DNA of 64,000 nucleotides from Sphingobacterium sp. HMA12. Its GTDB lineage: Bacteria; Bacteroidota; Bacteroidia; Sphingobacteriales; Sphingobacteriaceae. Of the stretch, positions 42,551 to 52,663 are shown piece after piece. Below the pieces are notes generated by a model that did no database searches, was not told the origin of the DNA, and saw nothing but the letters and a program-made list of their open reading frames with translations. Location: NCBI RefSeq assembly GCF_002933815.1, contig NZ_BEYR01000003.1, positions 186,001-250,000 on the forward strand, written 5' to 3'. A program made the translations under genes and the position numbers. How positions within the stretch are numbered: position 1 is the stretch's first letter; each line of letters begins with the position of its first letter.

Positions 42551-42631
42551 AAATCCCGGGGTTAACTCTGTGGAGCTGTCGGTGTACATTTTTCCACATT
42601 ATGTTGATAACTCTGTTAGTAACCTGTTTAA

Positions 42632-42680
42632 AACAAAAAATCTAGTTATTAACACTACTTGTTAACATAGTGTTGATAAC
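42632..42680 (-). terminator. Terminator overlapping the 3' end of the PepSY gene
   Basis: GTTATTAACACTA (42645-42657) and TAGTGTTGATAAC (42668-42680) form a 13-bp stem with one mismatch, and the minus strand then runs into TAGATTTTTTG. The stop codon at 42662 lies in the loop, so the last codons are part of the hairpin. Confidence 0.7.
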
Positions 42681-43831
42681 CTTTTCCTCTTTTTTGCTTT
42701 CTTGCTTTTGTTCAGCCAGATAATATACCCTGTGATTGGCAGGGAAGCACAAAAAAGACTTATAGTAAACGCAATAATCTTTGTTGTTAAACCACCGATG
42801 CTACCGGTATGAATGTCATAATTGAGTGTACCAAGCTGATCGCCCAGTCGTAAATTTTCATCGGATTTGATTTGTTTTAAGGCAGCTTGTTTTTTGTCAA
42901 AATAGAGCCAGTCAAAAACACCGCTTCGGTTTTCATATCTTCTGATCTGGATATCCATTTCCTGAGCAGTGTCTTTTCTTAATCGGATGGAAAACATTTC
43001 GGCTTGCGGATAGTTTTTGAGGCTATAGTAGAGTGCATTGTCCTGAAATTTTTCGTAAGCTAGAGGGATCGGTGTTGGGACCGGTAGAGCTGTAGATGCC
43101 GCTTCCTGTTGAAAAAGATTGAATGTAGCGATATATGTCTTTTTGAATCCCGGAAATGCAAAAGCCAAACCTGTAATCGCAAAAGCCAGTGCAATAAAAA
43201 GGCTATAAAAACCAATCACATTGTGCAGATCGTGATTTAGGCGCTTCCATTTAACCTTCGTGTCTACCCAAAAGCTCCTGCGGAGATTTTTTCCTTTCCA
43301 TTTTTTCGGCCACCACAATACGATCCCGCTTAATAGAATGACAATAAATAGCGCTGTGGACCAACTTACTAAGGCATGGCCATATTTTTTGCCCAATAGC
43401 AAGTTGAGATGAAGCTGTAAAACGAGCTGAAAGAACTCTGTTTTTGTGTTTTCAATCTCTTGAACCTGACCGGTATAAGGATTAATAAATATCCGTTTAT
43501 AATACCGAAAGTAATTCCAATGCCCAAAAGCTTCTTCGTCTGTCTTTATGGCACGGAATATCCAGGTTCGATCTTTGGCAGGATAGAGGTCGACGCGGGT
43601 GATTTTCTGATCCTTTTCAAGACTGCTTTGGGCATTGCTCAATAATGTACTTAGCGGTAGGGGAGCGGTAGCAGTATCTGCCTGCGTTATATAGTACCTT
43701 TCAGGATAAGCCCATAGTTTGAGCTCATCCTGAAAGGTATATATACATCCCGTTAGGCTCAGGATAAATACGACAATCCCTGTGATAATCCCGAGCCATT
43801 TATGTAACCAGAGGATGCTAGACTTGATCAT
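42662..43831 (-). CDS. PepSY-associated membrane protein, siderophore-related
   Basis: A 389-residue inner-membrane protein with the PepSY-TM layout: W-L-H-K-W-L-G-I-I-T-G in helix one, a periplasmic PepSY-like segment with I-F-I-N-P-Y-T-G-Q-V, L-H-L-N-L-L-L-G and W-W-P-K-K-W-K-G, R-L-N-H-D-L-H-N-V-I-G-F-Y, and a final pair of helices. Conserved His residues on the helices suggest heme binding. Members are regularly adjacent to siderophore receptors and are thought to act as ferric-siderophore reductases. Its ATG directly follows the stop codon of the TonB receptor with no gap, supporting tight coupling. Confidence 0.85.
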   Translation of the reverse strand: MIKSSILWLHKWLGIITGIVVFILSLTGCIYTFQDELKLWAYPERYYITQADTATAPLPLSTLLSNAQSSLEKDQKITRVDLYPAKDRTWIFRAIKTDEEAFGHWNYFRYYKRIFINPYTGQVQEIENTKTEFFQLVLQLHLNLLLGKKYGHALVSWSTALFIVILLSGIVLWWPKKWKGKNLRRSFWVDTKVKWKRLNHDLHNVIGFYSLFIALAFAITGLAFAFPGFKKTYIATFNLFQQEAASTALPVPTPIPLAYEKFQDNALYYSLKNYPQAEMFSIRLRKDTAQEMDIQIRRYENRSGVFDWLYFDKKQAALKQIKSDENLRLGDQLGTLNYDIHTGSIGGLTTKIIAFTISLFCASLPITGYIIWLNKSKKAKKRKRLSTLC

Positions 43832-46162
43832 TTAAAATTTGTAATTGATATTAAAGGACGCAAGCATTCCTTGGCCTTTCACATATTCCTCATTTAATGC
43901 GCGATATTGACTTACGACCGGATAGTAATTTTTATTGAAGAGATTTTCTATACCCAATCCCAATGACCACTGTCTGTTGATCTGATAATTACCGTTTAAA
44001 TTGAATAAATCGACAGCTTTAACCGGTCCCTCGCTGTTTTTGTAAGTGCCTTTTTCGTTTGGCATGAAACGATCGCGAGCACCGGTATGCACCCAGAACA
44101 GTTGAAAGGTCAATGGCTTAATCGGCGTATAATAGATGTATCCCGTAGCCTTGACCGGAGCAATGCGTGAGCCGTTGAGGTAAGATTTTGTACCATCATC
44201 TTTCTTTGATTTTCCTTCTACATAGGCGTATGTTCCACCTATAGTGAGTTGTGGACTGATATTGGCACTTAAGGCTACTTCATATCCATAGACATCTTCA
44301 GGAAGGCGTTGTGGCATGAGATAACCGCCAATGTCTACAAGTTCCACTCCCATTTTTGACGTACTGTAGTAATAGGAAGCGGATAGTTGGAAAATACTGT
44401 AATTACTGGAAAATCCAACTTCATAGTTATTGGTAATAATGGGATCTGTTTTTAAGCTATCCAAATCGTTGTCTGTCGCTCGACGGACGATACGGCCGAG
44501 TTCATTGATTGCAAAACCCTGTGAAAAACTCACAAAAGGATTGAACAAGGAATATTTATTATACCGCAGGCCGGCATTGAAGGTTGCTCCCTTGTAGGGG
44601 ATTTTTCCTCCTTTTACAGCAATGCTGCCTTCATTATTGGGTCCAGTAGCAATGGTATTAAAATCTTTGATCCTGACTGTTGCATTTTCATAACGGACTC
44701 CACCTTTGAAAATTAGATTTTCGAGGAAATCAATTTTTACCTGGGCATAGGGAGCAATATTGAGCATATTCATATAAGGAATATAAACCCTACCATCGGT
44801 CAGATTTTGATCTGTGACATCATTCAGCAAATCAATTCCATAGGTGATATCAGCGTTGGAACCCAATATTTGAAATGGCGTATTGAGATTGATGCGTAAT
44901 CCTTTTTTCTCTGAGTTGATCTGTGTCTGGCCTGGACCATACCATGCTGATGCTTTCTCCACGTAACGATTCATGGATCGGAATGTGTTATAATAGGCGG
45001 ATGCAACCAATGAAGTCGATGAAAAAAGATCATTTTTTGTATAGGTTAACATCGCATTGTGGTTGTAGGGAGTGCCGGCTGGTTTACCCGGGTCTTCGCC
45101 TTTCACACCGATGGTTGGCGTTTGTCCATAAAGGCCGGTTTGACTTATGTATCTATTGTGCTGGTTGCTTCGATAAAAATTGTACACAGCCGATAGATTT
45201 GAGCTGCTATCGATGGTATAACCGAGTTTGAGAAATGCGTTGTATTGATAGGTGTTGGACAGACCGTCGGTTTGACCGAGCGCTGTTCCATCGCCATCGC
45301 GTTGAAGACCCACATAATCCGCTGATCCGCTAACGGTGTAATCCCAGCTGTTTTTTCGGCCATACAATGTTTGAACGGCACGATAACCCAGCGTTCCGGC
45401 ACTGTTTATGGGATTGAAGGTTGTTCTCAGACTGGTAATTCCTTGAATAGGAGCTGAATCTTTTGCGGGTTTGCGTGTGATGTAGTTGATGATCCCGCCA
45501 GCTGAGCCATTTCCATAGATGGAGGTTGCTCCTTTGATTACTTCCACGCGTTCGATAACACTAGGGTCGATGGTGCGTAGATCGCGCTGTCCATTCATCA
45601 ATGGTGTAGATTGTGGGATTCCATCTATTAAAACCAATACAGATCGCCCGCGTAAAGTCTGACCTGAATTGGTTGCTTTATTGGTAGCTGTACCCAACCC
45701 CGGAATTGTATTGCCAAGTATGGTCGAAAGATTGGTGCTGATCTGGCTTTGCGCTTCGATCTCTTTTGTTGTTAAAATGGATACCGAGGAAGGGACCGTA
45801 GAGATACTTTCGGCTTTACGACTGGCGGTAACAATGATCTCGTCTAAAGTCTGTGTTGCATTTAACTGAAATAGGATAGGACCACGGACCGTATCTAAAC
45901 GCACCATTTTTTCAAGGGGCGAGAAACCGGTATAGGAAACACGAAATTGAAGCGGGGTATTCGTCGGTACTTTAGGGAGATGAAATTGCCCCTGCTGATT
46001 TGAGTAGCCAATGTTTTTTCCATTGAGTTTGATATTGGCTTGGGCCACGGGTTGATTTTCTATATTTTTTACAAGGAGAGATAACTCCTGTGCATGTAAC
46101 TGAGTCCCGAGAAGGGCAATGGTTCCTGCTGCGAACATCGTATATCGTGTTCTATTCTTCAT
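43832..46162 (-). CDS. TonB-dependent siderophore-type receptor
   Basis: A 776-residue outer-membrane receptor. The signal peptide is followed by a CarboxypepD_reg-like domain (about 25-100), then a TonB-box-like L-D-E-I-I-V-T-A-S-R-K, a plug with V-L-V-L-I-D-G-I-P-Q-S and Y-G-N-G-S-A-G-G-I-I-N-Y-I-T-R-K, and a barrel ending N-F-K-F-like aromatic strand. The plug motif fits the siderophore receptor class rather than SusC, which lacks this form. It is paired with the PepSY protein, so ferric-siderophore uptake is likely. Confidence 0.88.
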   Translation of the reverse strand: MKNRTRYTMFAAGTIALLGTQLHAQELSLLVKNIENQPVAQANIKLNGKNIGYSNQQGQFHLPKVPTNTPLQFRVSYTGFSPLEKMVRLDTVRGPILFQLNATQTLDEIIVTASRKAESISTVPSSVSILTTKEIEAQSQISTNLSTILGNTIPGLGTATNKATNSGQTLRGRSVLVLIDGIPQSTPLMNGQRDLRTIDPSVIERVEVIKGATSIYGNGSAGGIINYITRKPAKDSAPIQGITSLRTTFNPINSAGTLGYRAVQTLYGRKNSWDYTVSGSADYVGLQRDGDGTALGQTDGLSNTYQYNAFLKLGYTIDSSSNLSAVYNFYRSNQHNRYISQTGLYGQTPTIGVKGEDPGKPAGTPYNHNAMLTYTKNDLFSSTSLVASAYYNTFRSMNRYVEKASAWYGPGQTQINSEKKGLRINLNTPFQILGSNADITYGIDLLNDVTDQNLTDGRVYIPYMNMLNIAPYAQVKIDFLENLIFKGGVRYENATVRIKDFNTIATGPNNEGSIAVKGGKIPYKGATFNAGLRYNKYSLFNPFVSFSQGFAINELGRIVRRATDNDLDSLKTDPIITNNYEVGFSSNYSIFQLSASYYYSTSKMGVELVDIGGYLMPQRLPEDVYGYEVALSANISPQLTIGGTYAYVEGKSKKDDGTKSYLNGSRIAPVKATGYIYYTPIKPLTFQLFWVHTGARDRFMPNEKGTYKNSEGPVKAVDLFNLNGNYQINRQWSLGLGIENLFNKNYYPVVSQYRALNEEYVKGQGMLASFNINYKF

Positions 46163-46194
46163 GGTAGTTTATTTAGATCAAATATAAATTGATG

Positions 46195-46202
46195 CAAATA
46201 TA
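46195..46202 (-). promoter_or_regulatory. Candidate -7 element of the TonB receptor operon
   Basis: The minus strand reads TATATTTG, a TAnnTTTG match, 33 nt before the receptor ATG. A second copy of the same octamer lies at 46179-46186, and ATCAA/TTGAT arms surround the latter (46178-46194), where a Fur- or DtxR-like protein could bind. No -33 box is obvious. The 293-nt gap also contains a 23-codon hydrophobic frame at 46340-46411 that I did not accept as a gene. Confidence 0.4.
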
Positions 46203-46455
46203 GAATATTTAATTTTTCTTCATCTAAAAAAAGCTGTTTTTTTCGCTTATTAATCTATTATAGTGGGCTATTTCCCTCACACAATCTCCGACGATAAATC
46301 GCAATTCAATTTAGAGCGTCTTTCTTGATCACTGTGAATATGGATAAAAAAGTAGTCTATTTTCTTTTCTTTATTTTGAGTATATATTTTGTTTACAATT
46401 TATTGATATAGGATGGTTATTTTAGCACTTCATATTTCTATAATCACATAGGTCG

Positions 46456-47361
46456 ATGGCAGCTTCAGAATACAATTTTATACAGTTAAAAACGATTTCT
46501 GTATTTCTATTATTATTTTTCTCTGGTTTATCATATGCTAACGTTTTAGCGCAAAGCAATCATGGATTGAAGTTCGAATCTGTAGAAGCCATGCGTGCGT
46601 ATTTTAGATATGTCAAAGGAAAAAAAATCATCAGCGGTCACCGTGGAACGATAGAAAATGGCCTTCCTGAAAATTCTATTGCGGCATTTGAGGCCGTGTT
46701 ACGAAAAACTCCGGCAATTTTTGAAATAGATCCGCGCTATACGAAAGATAGTGTTGCGGTACTGCTCCATGATGCAAACTTGGAACGGGTGACTAATGGG
46801 ACAGGAAAAGTATCAGATTATACTTGGGCTGAACTGCGTAAACTTCGTCTGAAAGATCATGCTGGAAATATTACCGATTATCCTATAAATACCCTAGATG
46901 AAGTTATTGAATGGGCAAAGGGAAAAACCATTTTAAATCTCGATAAGAAAGATCTACCGCTGTCGGCAACCGCAGCTATGTTGCGAAAATACAATGCTTA
47001 TTGTTGGGTTTGGGTAACCGTACATAATGTTGAGCAGGCGGCCTACTATTTGGCTCAGAATCCGGATCAGTATATGTCTATGCATATCAAAGATCAGTCA
47101 GCCTTAGCTGAATTTAAAGCTTCGGGATTACCCTATGACAGGATGATTGTCTATATAGGCCCTGAGCTAAAAGAATCGAATGCAGAAATGTACCGCTTTT
47201 TTAATGAAAAGGGAGTCATGTGCATGATTTCGTCAGCTTCTACCTACGACAAGCTGACGAGAAAGGATGAACGGCAGCAAAAATATCGGGCCATATTTGC
47301 CGAGGGAGCATCTATTCTTGAATCTGATTTACCCATGGAGGTAGCAGATGCAATTGATTAA
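46456..47361 (+). CDS. Glycerophosphodiester phosphodiesterase family protein
   Basis: A 301-residue exported GDPD-fold enzyme. The signal ends Y-A-N-V-L-A-Q near residue 33. It has S-G-H-R-G-T-I-E-N-G-L-P-E-N-S, E-I-D-P-R-Y-T-K-D-S, and L-L-H-D-A-N-L-E-R-V-T-N-G-T-G, the metal and catalytic residues, and S-D-L-P at the end. It differs from the paralogue at 449-1387 by lacking a lipobox and by HRGT in place of HRGG. It overlaps the convergent TPR gene by 4 nt. Confidence 0.87.
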   Translation: MAASEYNFIQLKTISVFLLLFFSGLSYANVLAQSNHGLKFESVEAMRAYFRYVKGKKIISGHRGTIENGLPENSIAAFEAVLRKTPAIFEIDPRYTKDSVAVLLHDANLERVTNGTGKVSDYTWAELRKLRLKDHAGNITDYPINTLDEVIEWAKGKTILNLDKKDLPLSATAAMLRKYNAYCWVWVTVHNVEQAAYYLAQNPDQYMSMHIKDQSALAEFKASGLPYDRMIVYIGPELKESNAEMYRFFNEKGVMCMISSASTYDKLTRKDERQQKYRAIFAEGASILESDLPMEVADAID

Positions 47362-47783
47362 TCTAATTCGACATTATCAGCTAAAAAACGAAAATAGCTT
47401 GGTGATTCCTCTTCAAAAATTTCCTTTCCTTCCATCATATATGCTCGGAGCAGATATTCTTGTGCAGATTCGGTATTCGCTGTTTCGAGGTAACACTGCC
47501 CTAACCGTAGCATGATAAATGGATTTTCATAAGCATTTTCTATGATATTGCTCTTGGCATTTTCAAAGTGGGTAAGTGCATTTTCGAAGTCGTCCTCCAA
47601 GAAATAAGCATCCCCAATAGAGGCTTCGAGCCAAAGACTTTCAGCGTGGACATTTTGTGGGCTAGGGATTAGATTGAGTGCTTCAGTCCATACCCTAATC
47701 GCTTCACGAAAATTCTCTTCGTCGCAAAAGGCATTGCCTTCTTCACTCAATTGGTCGATTTTATCTAATGTTTGGTCATCCAT
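47358..47783 (-). CDS. TPR-repeat protein
   Basis: A 141-residue acidic cytosolic protein with about three TPR helix pairs: L-S-E-E-G-N-A-F-C-D-E-E-N-F-R-E-A-I, then A-S-I-G-D-A-Y-F-L-E-D-D-F-E-N-A-L-T-H-F-E, and L-R-L-G-Q-C-Y-L-E-T. No enzyme domain. Probably a scaffold for protein-protein contacts. It follows SusD on the same strand but is separated from it by a terminator. Confidence 0.82.
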   Translation of the reverse strand: MDDQTLDKIDQLSEEGNAFCDEENFREAIRVWTEALNLIPSPQNVHAESLWLEASIGDAYFLEDDFENALTHFENAKSNIIENAYENPFIMLRLGQCYLETANTESAQEYLLRAYMMEGKEIFEEESPSYFRFLADNVELD

Positions 47784-47830
47784 GGGATTACTTCTTAATG
47801 GTCTTTACGAAGTTATGAAATAAATGGAAA

Positions 47831-47863
47831 AAAAAACACCTGAAATCTTAAACTTCAGGTGTT
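47831..47863 (-). terminator. Terminator after the third SusC/SusD pair
   Basis: TTCAGGTGTT and AACACCTGAA (47854-47863, 47835-47844) form a 10-bp stem, followed on the minus strand by a run of nine or so T residues. It separates SusD from the TPR gene. Confidence 0.85.
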
Positions 47864-47885
47864 CGAACGGTTAAAAAATACTTTT

Positions 47886-49433
47886 TTATTTATTCCACCA
47901 TACTTTGGTGTTGATCACATCATCTCCTTGTTGTGCAAGGGCTGCTTGATAATTTGATTTATTTGTACTTTGTTCCTTTAGTGGATATACCAAACGACTT
48001 GGTATGGCTTCTCCAACTTCGGGATTAAAGGTATAGGTGACCGGTTTGCCATCGACAGTTCCGCTCCAAGTAACATCTCCTTTTTTTATGAGAAATAATG
48101 GATAGCCTGTTCTTCTGATTTCTGACCAAGCTTCTATGCTTTGATTGAAAAGTGCCAGATATTTTTGAGAGAGTACATGCTCTTTGGTGGCGGTTGGAAG
48201 TTTGCTGATGTAGCCATTAATATCCTCTTGCGATACCCCCCATTTTTCCAGGGAAGCTCTGGTACCTTTCTCATAATTAGCTTGATCCCAATTGTTGTTT
48301 TCTGCTAAGATAAATGTTACTTCGGCGTATTCCAGAAGGACTTCGCCATAGTCAGCCGCATTAATCGCGTCACCAGGTAAAGATATTTTATCTACCGGGA
48401 AGAGATTTCCGGCAGATAAGGGCAGTCCGTATGGCTGGCCGAAATAGGTATTTCCTGATGATGTTGGTTTTGCGAATTTAGACAAGCGCGGGTCTGCAAT
48501 TTTAAAGGGACCGCGTGTACCTTGAAGGGTTTCAATAAGTACATTTGAAACGGCAAAATCTTTCCGGTTGGCCGTCACGGTGGCCCGGAAAAGTGGAGCT
48601 TCATTGGGTGAGGTCTTCGAGTATTTAAATACTGCATTGTCATTATTGGAAGTGAAGACTCCTTTTGCGATCGCATCGGCAATATGTGTGGCTGCCAAAG
48701 CCGCATCCTTTGATTTAATGCGATTGGCTACCCGCAATCGTAGTGAATTGGCAAATTTTGCCCAGCTAGCATTATATCCTTGGTAGATAATATCTGCGGA
48801 TCCAAAAGTCTTAACAGTTGGGGATTTAAGAAGCGTATCTGCGGCTTGCTGTAGTTCGTTGAGAATATCTTTATAGATTTTCTCTTGACTTGCATATTTG
48901 GGGGTTAAGTTGTCAGGATCTTGTTGTAAGGCTTCAAAATCAGGATCTTTATTTCCGTAAGACTCATAAGGAATATTTCCAAATACATCGGTCAACGATT
49001 GAAATGCATAAGATTTAAGAATTCTTACAATCGCGATCTGATTAGCATTGGTGCCAGCTGTTCCTGCCGCTGCGATCGCTTTGGTGCTTTCGTTGGTATT
49101 GAGTTTGATAATATCATTTAAGTTGTTCAGGGATTTGTATGTTGCAGTCCAGTAGTTATCAGAATAAGCCGTCGGTATCTGGTAGCGGGACTGATCACTA
49201 TAGATATTTTGGCTGAAATACTGCGCAAACAGTTGTGCACCGCGAAGACTTACCTCCTCGCTACGTAGCGCATTGACCAATTGTTTTTCAGCTGTAACCA
49301 ATAAGGTGGGCGTGGGGACCGAAGCTGGACGATTGGGATCGGTATTAATATCAGCAAACTTAGACTTGGAACATGAAGATGCAACAAGGGAAATTCCAAT
49401 TACTGTTGTATATAGTATATTTAATATTTTCAT
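47886..49433 (-). CDS. SusD-like_2 family surface lipoprotein
   Basis: A 515-residue lipoprotein with signal ending L-V-A-S-S-C-S-K-S-K-F-A-D. The next segment, D-I-N-T-D-P-N-R-P, is the hallmark of the SusD-like_2 (PF12771) branch rather than classical SusD. It contains R-G-A-Q-L-F-A-Q-Y-F-S-Q-N, L-L-E-Y-A-E-V-T-F-I-L-A-E and S-I-E-A-W-S-E-I-R-R-T-G-Y-P. It lies 4 nt after the SusC gene. Some SusD-like_2 proteins are linked to non-glycan substrates, but the cargo here is unknown. Confidence 0.9.
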   Translation of the reverse strand: MKILNILYTTVIGISLVASSCSKSKFADINTDPNRPASVPTPTLLVTAEKQLVNALRSEEVSLRGAQLFAQYFSQNIYSDQSRYQIPTAYSDNYWTATYKSLNNLNDIIKLNTNESTKAIAAAGTAGTNANQIAIVRILKSYAFQSLTDVFGNIPYESYGNKDPDFEALQQDPDNLTPKYASQEKIYKDILNELQQAADTLLKSPTVKTFGSADIIYQGYNASWAKFANSLRLRVANRIKSKDAALAATHIADAIAKGVFTSNNDNAVFKYSKTSPNEAPLFRATVTANRKDFAVSNVLIETLQGTRGPFKIADPRLSKFAKPTSSGNTYFGQPYGLPLSAGNLFPVDKISLPGDAINAADYGEVLLEYAEVTFILAENNNWDQANYEKGTRASLEKWGVSQEDINGYISKLPTATKEHVLSQKYLALFNQSIEAWSEIRRTGYPLFLIKKGDVTWSGTVDGKPVTYTFNPEVGEAIPSRLVYPLKEQSTNKSNYQAALAQQGDDVINTKVWWNK

Positions 49434-49437
49434 TTTT

Positions 49438-52400
49438 TTAGAATTTTAGATTCACATTAAAACCATAGGTAACTGGCAACGGAATTGCTCCGCCTTCGAT
49501 GCCTTGTACATTACCACCGCTAGATGTGAATTCAGGGTCGATGTATTTACTTTTGGTATAGATATTCCAAAGGTTACGTCCATATGCATTGACGCCAATG
49601 TTTTTAACAATTTTTGAATTTGTTAATTTAAAATTATAACCCAAGGTTACTTCTCTTAATTTTACATATGTTGCATCGAAGATTGAAAATGTCGTTGGGC
49701 CATTGTACTCATTGCGCGCCCATTGCTGTGCTGTGATATTGGTCGTGTTTTGTTGAACGTTCTCAACGGTATATGTACCATCGCTGTGGAATGTCACATC
49801 GCCTTTGACACCATCCAACACAGCACCTGTTTCACGAATGTTATTGGCCGCAGTTTTGTCCAAGATGCCGGAATACATACCAACTTTATAGGTTTGGGAG
49901 AAGAATTTTCCACCAACGCGACCTGAGACCAAAAATCCTAAGCTAAAGTTCTTGTAGCGGAAGCTGTTTTGGATACCAAAGGTGAAATCAGGCAGAATGG
50001 AACCTAAAGGAACCAATTGTGAGGTTTTCATGTAAGTTCCATCTGCTTGCACAATGCGTTGTCCATTTGCAGCGTACACAAAGTCATAGCCTAAAAATTG
50101 TCCATAAGATTCGCCTTCACGTGCTACTAATTCAACTAACGAATTACTTAAACTCAATGTATTTACCTGATCGTCTAATTTGATTACTTTATTTTTGTTT
50201 TTGGCCCAGTTAATTGTGGCATCCCAAGTGAAGTTTTCATTTTTGATTGGTGTACCATTAAGAACAATTTCAAGACCTTTATTATTAATTTTTCCAGCAT
50301 TAAATACTTTGCTTGCGTATCCAAAAGACGAAGATACAGGGACAGGAAGGATTTGATTTCTTGAATTATTGTTGTAGTAGGTTATATCAAATCCTAAACG
50401 ATTTTTGAACAATTGCAAGTTCAGACCTGTTTCCCAAGAGCTGGTAATTTCGGGTTTTAAATTAGCATTTGGTTTAATGCTCGGCAGGCCATAGGAAGCT
50501 TGTCCTTCATACGATTGCTCCGGTTCATAGACCTTATACAGTTGATAAGGATCTGTGTCATTCCCAACTTGAGCCCATCCCAAACGTATCTTTCCGAAAC
50601 TTAGCCAATCCAATTGTTTAAATGCTTCTAATTGGCTGAAAACAAAACTACTTGTTAAGGACGGATATATAAATGAGTTGTTATCTGTTGGTAATGTTGA
50701 AGACCAGTCATTGCGCACTGTTCCATCCAAGTATAGCAAATCATTATAGCCCAAAGAAAAGCTTCCATAGACAGATGCAATGCGTCTGTGATATTTAAAG
50801 TTGTCAATTTTGACTGAATTGGCATTTTTTAAATTATAATAATTTGGAATAATCAGACCACCCTGTGTAATGGCGTAGTCTTGCTTGCGCTGTTGATCAC
50901 GAAGATTGGCTCCGATATTTCCAACCAGAGAGAATTGATTCCAATTTTTTTTGGCAGTAGCTAAAAATTCGTAATTGTATTCGTTCAGTTTATTACTTGT
51001 CTCTTCATATTGTGAAGCGCTGCGAGAGTATACAGCGATGCGGTCCTGGGATTGAAACGAATAAATATCGCCATGTACTTTAGCTCCTAAGGAAAGCCAG
51101 CTGTTCAAATCATATTGTAATCCAATATTACCATAAAAGCGATCTCTGTTATCCTCCATATATGATTCATAAGCTGACCAATATGGGTTGTCAATAAAAC
51201 GTGTAGCTTCATCTGTTGGTATATTTTGCCAGCCTGTACGGTTCCAAGCTAAGGGAGTTCCATCCTCACGCTTGTAATTTTCCAATATTTTGTAATCCAC
51301 TTGCACTGCTCCCCATTGGAATGCCTCGAGAATAATATTTCTGTTGGATGCACCTGTCCATGGGCGGCCTATAGATGCGTTACGGATGTAGTTAAAATTA
51401 GAATTAATTTTCAATTTGCCTAGCTGTGTGCCTCCCGAAAAGTTAAACGTATTACGACCTAAGCTAGAATTCGGAGTTGTTCCTTTTACATTTTTGTTGG
51501 TATAGGAAAATCGGTAATTTGTATTTCCACTATTTCCGGCGATAGCGAAATTATTGGTATTCGCTACACCAGTCCGAAAGAAATAGCTTACATCATTTTT
51601 TGGATAAAGCCATGGCGATGGATTAAGATAATTGGCTTCGTCTTCAGGGTTTAAATTATACCACTGTAGGACAGGTGTACCGTCGAGTTTGGGTCCCCAG
51701 CTTTCATCTGCAGCATAGTCTACAATTTTATAGTCTGTGCCATTGATATTTTGAGTTTGAAAAACAGTGGAGTAACCCTGACCGTATAAATGTTGTCTTT
51801 TTGGAAGTCGGACAATGTTTTCAAAATCAACGCCGGTATTTAACGATATATCTATCTTCTCCCCCTTTGATGCACGCTTTGTGGTAATTAATATAACACC
51901 ATTAGCAGCTCTGGAACCATACAAGGCGGCAGCTGACGGACCCTTTAATACGGAGATGTTATCGATATCGTCAGGATTGATATCTTGTATCATATTACCA
52001 ACATCTTTACCTGCGCTACCATTGATTGTAGATGAAGAGTTTAAATCGGTGTTGTCAATTGGAGTGCCATCAACAACATACAACGGTTGGTTATTGCCCG
52101 CAATTGAATTTATACCTCGAAGCAAAACATGAGATGATCCGCCCATGTTACCGCCGGATGTAGTCACTTGAAGACCAGCAACTTTTCCAGAGAGTGCACT
52201 GAGCGCATTAGTGGGACGAGTTTGAAGTTCAACAGATTTGACTTCTTGGACTGCATATCCTAATGATTTCTTTTCACGAGAAATACCTAGGGCTGTTACA
52301 ACAACTTCATCTAGTTGGGAACTTGTCGGTGAAAGTTGAATAGTGGTAAGTCCACCCGGATTGGTTTGAACAGTTTTAGAATCAAAACCAATAAATTGAA

Positions 52401-52620
52401 CTTGGATACTGATGGAACTTCCGTTTGAAGATAATTCAAATAGACCATTTGTATCCGTTTGCACCTGTTTTTTGCTTATTGTTTCTGTAATAGTCGCGCC
52501 CTGAATAGGATTATTGTTATTATCGACTACTTTACCTTTTATGGTGGATTGTGCGTATAGTGTGCTAGAGCTTAAACAAAGCGCAGCCATTACGACAAAA
52601 TCTATGTTATTTTTTGCCAT
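49438..52620 (-). CDS. SusC/RagA TonB-linked outer-membrane transporter
   Basis: A 1060-residue transporter with a signal peptide (to about 23), CarboxypepD_reg-like domain with N-N-P-I-Q-G-A-T-I, plug with L-D-E-V-V-V-T-A-L-G-I-S-R-E-K-K-S-L-G-Y and Y-G-S-R-A-A-N-G-V-I-L-I-T-T-K-R, and a barrel ending G-F-N-V-N-L-K-F. The L-G-I-S-R form of the plug start is common in SusC proteins that pair with SusD-like_2. A 27-codon reading frame lies 43 nt upstream of its ATG on the same strand and may be a leader. Confidence 0.92.
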   Translation of the reverse strand: MAKNNIDFVVMAALCLSSSTLYAQSTIKGKVVDNNNNPIQGATITETISKKQVQTDTNGLFELSSNGSSISIQVQFIGFDSKTVQTNPGGLTTIQLSPTSSQLDEVVVTALGISREKKSLGYAVQEVKSVELQTRPTNALSALSGKVAGLQVTTSGGNMGGSSHVLLRGINSIAGNNQPLYVVDGTPIDNTDLNSSSTINGSAGKDVGNMIQDINPDDIDNISVLKGPSAAALYGSRAANGVILITTKRASKGEKIDISLNTGVDFENIVRLPKRQHLYGQGYSTVFQTQNINGTDYKIVDYAADESWGPKLDGTPVLQWYNLNPEDEANYLNPSPWLYPKNDVSYFFRTGVANTNNFAIAGNSGNTNYRFSYTNKNVKGTTPNSSLGRNTFNFSGGTQLGKLKINSNFNYIRNASIGRPWTGASNRNIILEAFQWGAVQVDYKILENYKREDGTPLAWNRTGWQNIPTDEATRFIDNPYWSAYESYMEDNRDRFYGNIGLQYDLNSWLSLGAKVHGDIYSFQSQDRIAVYSRSASQYEETSNKLNEYNYEFLATAKKNWNQFSLVGNIGANLRDQQRKQDYAITQGGLIIPNYYNLKNANSVKIDNFKYHRRIASVYGSFSLGYNDLLYLDGTVRNDWSSTLPTDNNSFIYPSLTSSFVFSQLEAFKQLDWLSFGKIRLGWAQVGNDTDPYQLYKVYEPEQSYEGQASYGLPSIKPNANLKPEITSSWETGLNLQLFKNRLGFDITYYNNNSRNQILPVPVSSSFGYASKVFNAGKINNKGLEIVLNGTPIKNENFTWDATINWAKNKNKVIKLDDQVNTLSLSNSLVELVAREGESYGQFLGYDFVYAANGQRIVQADGTYMKTSQLVPLGSILPDFTFGIQNSFRYKNFSLGFLVSGRVGGKFFSQTYKVGMYSGILDKTAANNIRETGAVLDGVKGDVTFHSDGTYTVENVQQNTTNITAQQWARNEYNGPTTFSIFDATYVKLREVTLGYNFKLTNSKIVKNIGVNAYGRNLWNIYTKSKYIDPEFTSSGGNVQGIEGGAIPLPVTYGFNVNLKF

Positions 52621-52663
52621 ATTAAATAATTAATAATGAGTTATTATTGTCTGGTTGGAAGGG

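Noticed and set aside
46340..46411. 23-codon hydrophobic frame upstream of the second GDPD gene
   Set aside because: Very AT-rich, short, no supporting promoter; hydrophobic codons are expected by chance in such sequence.
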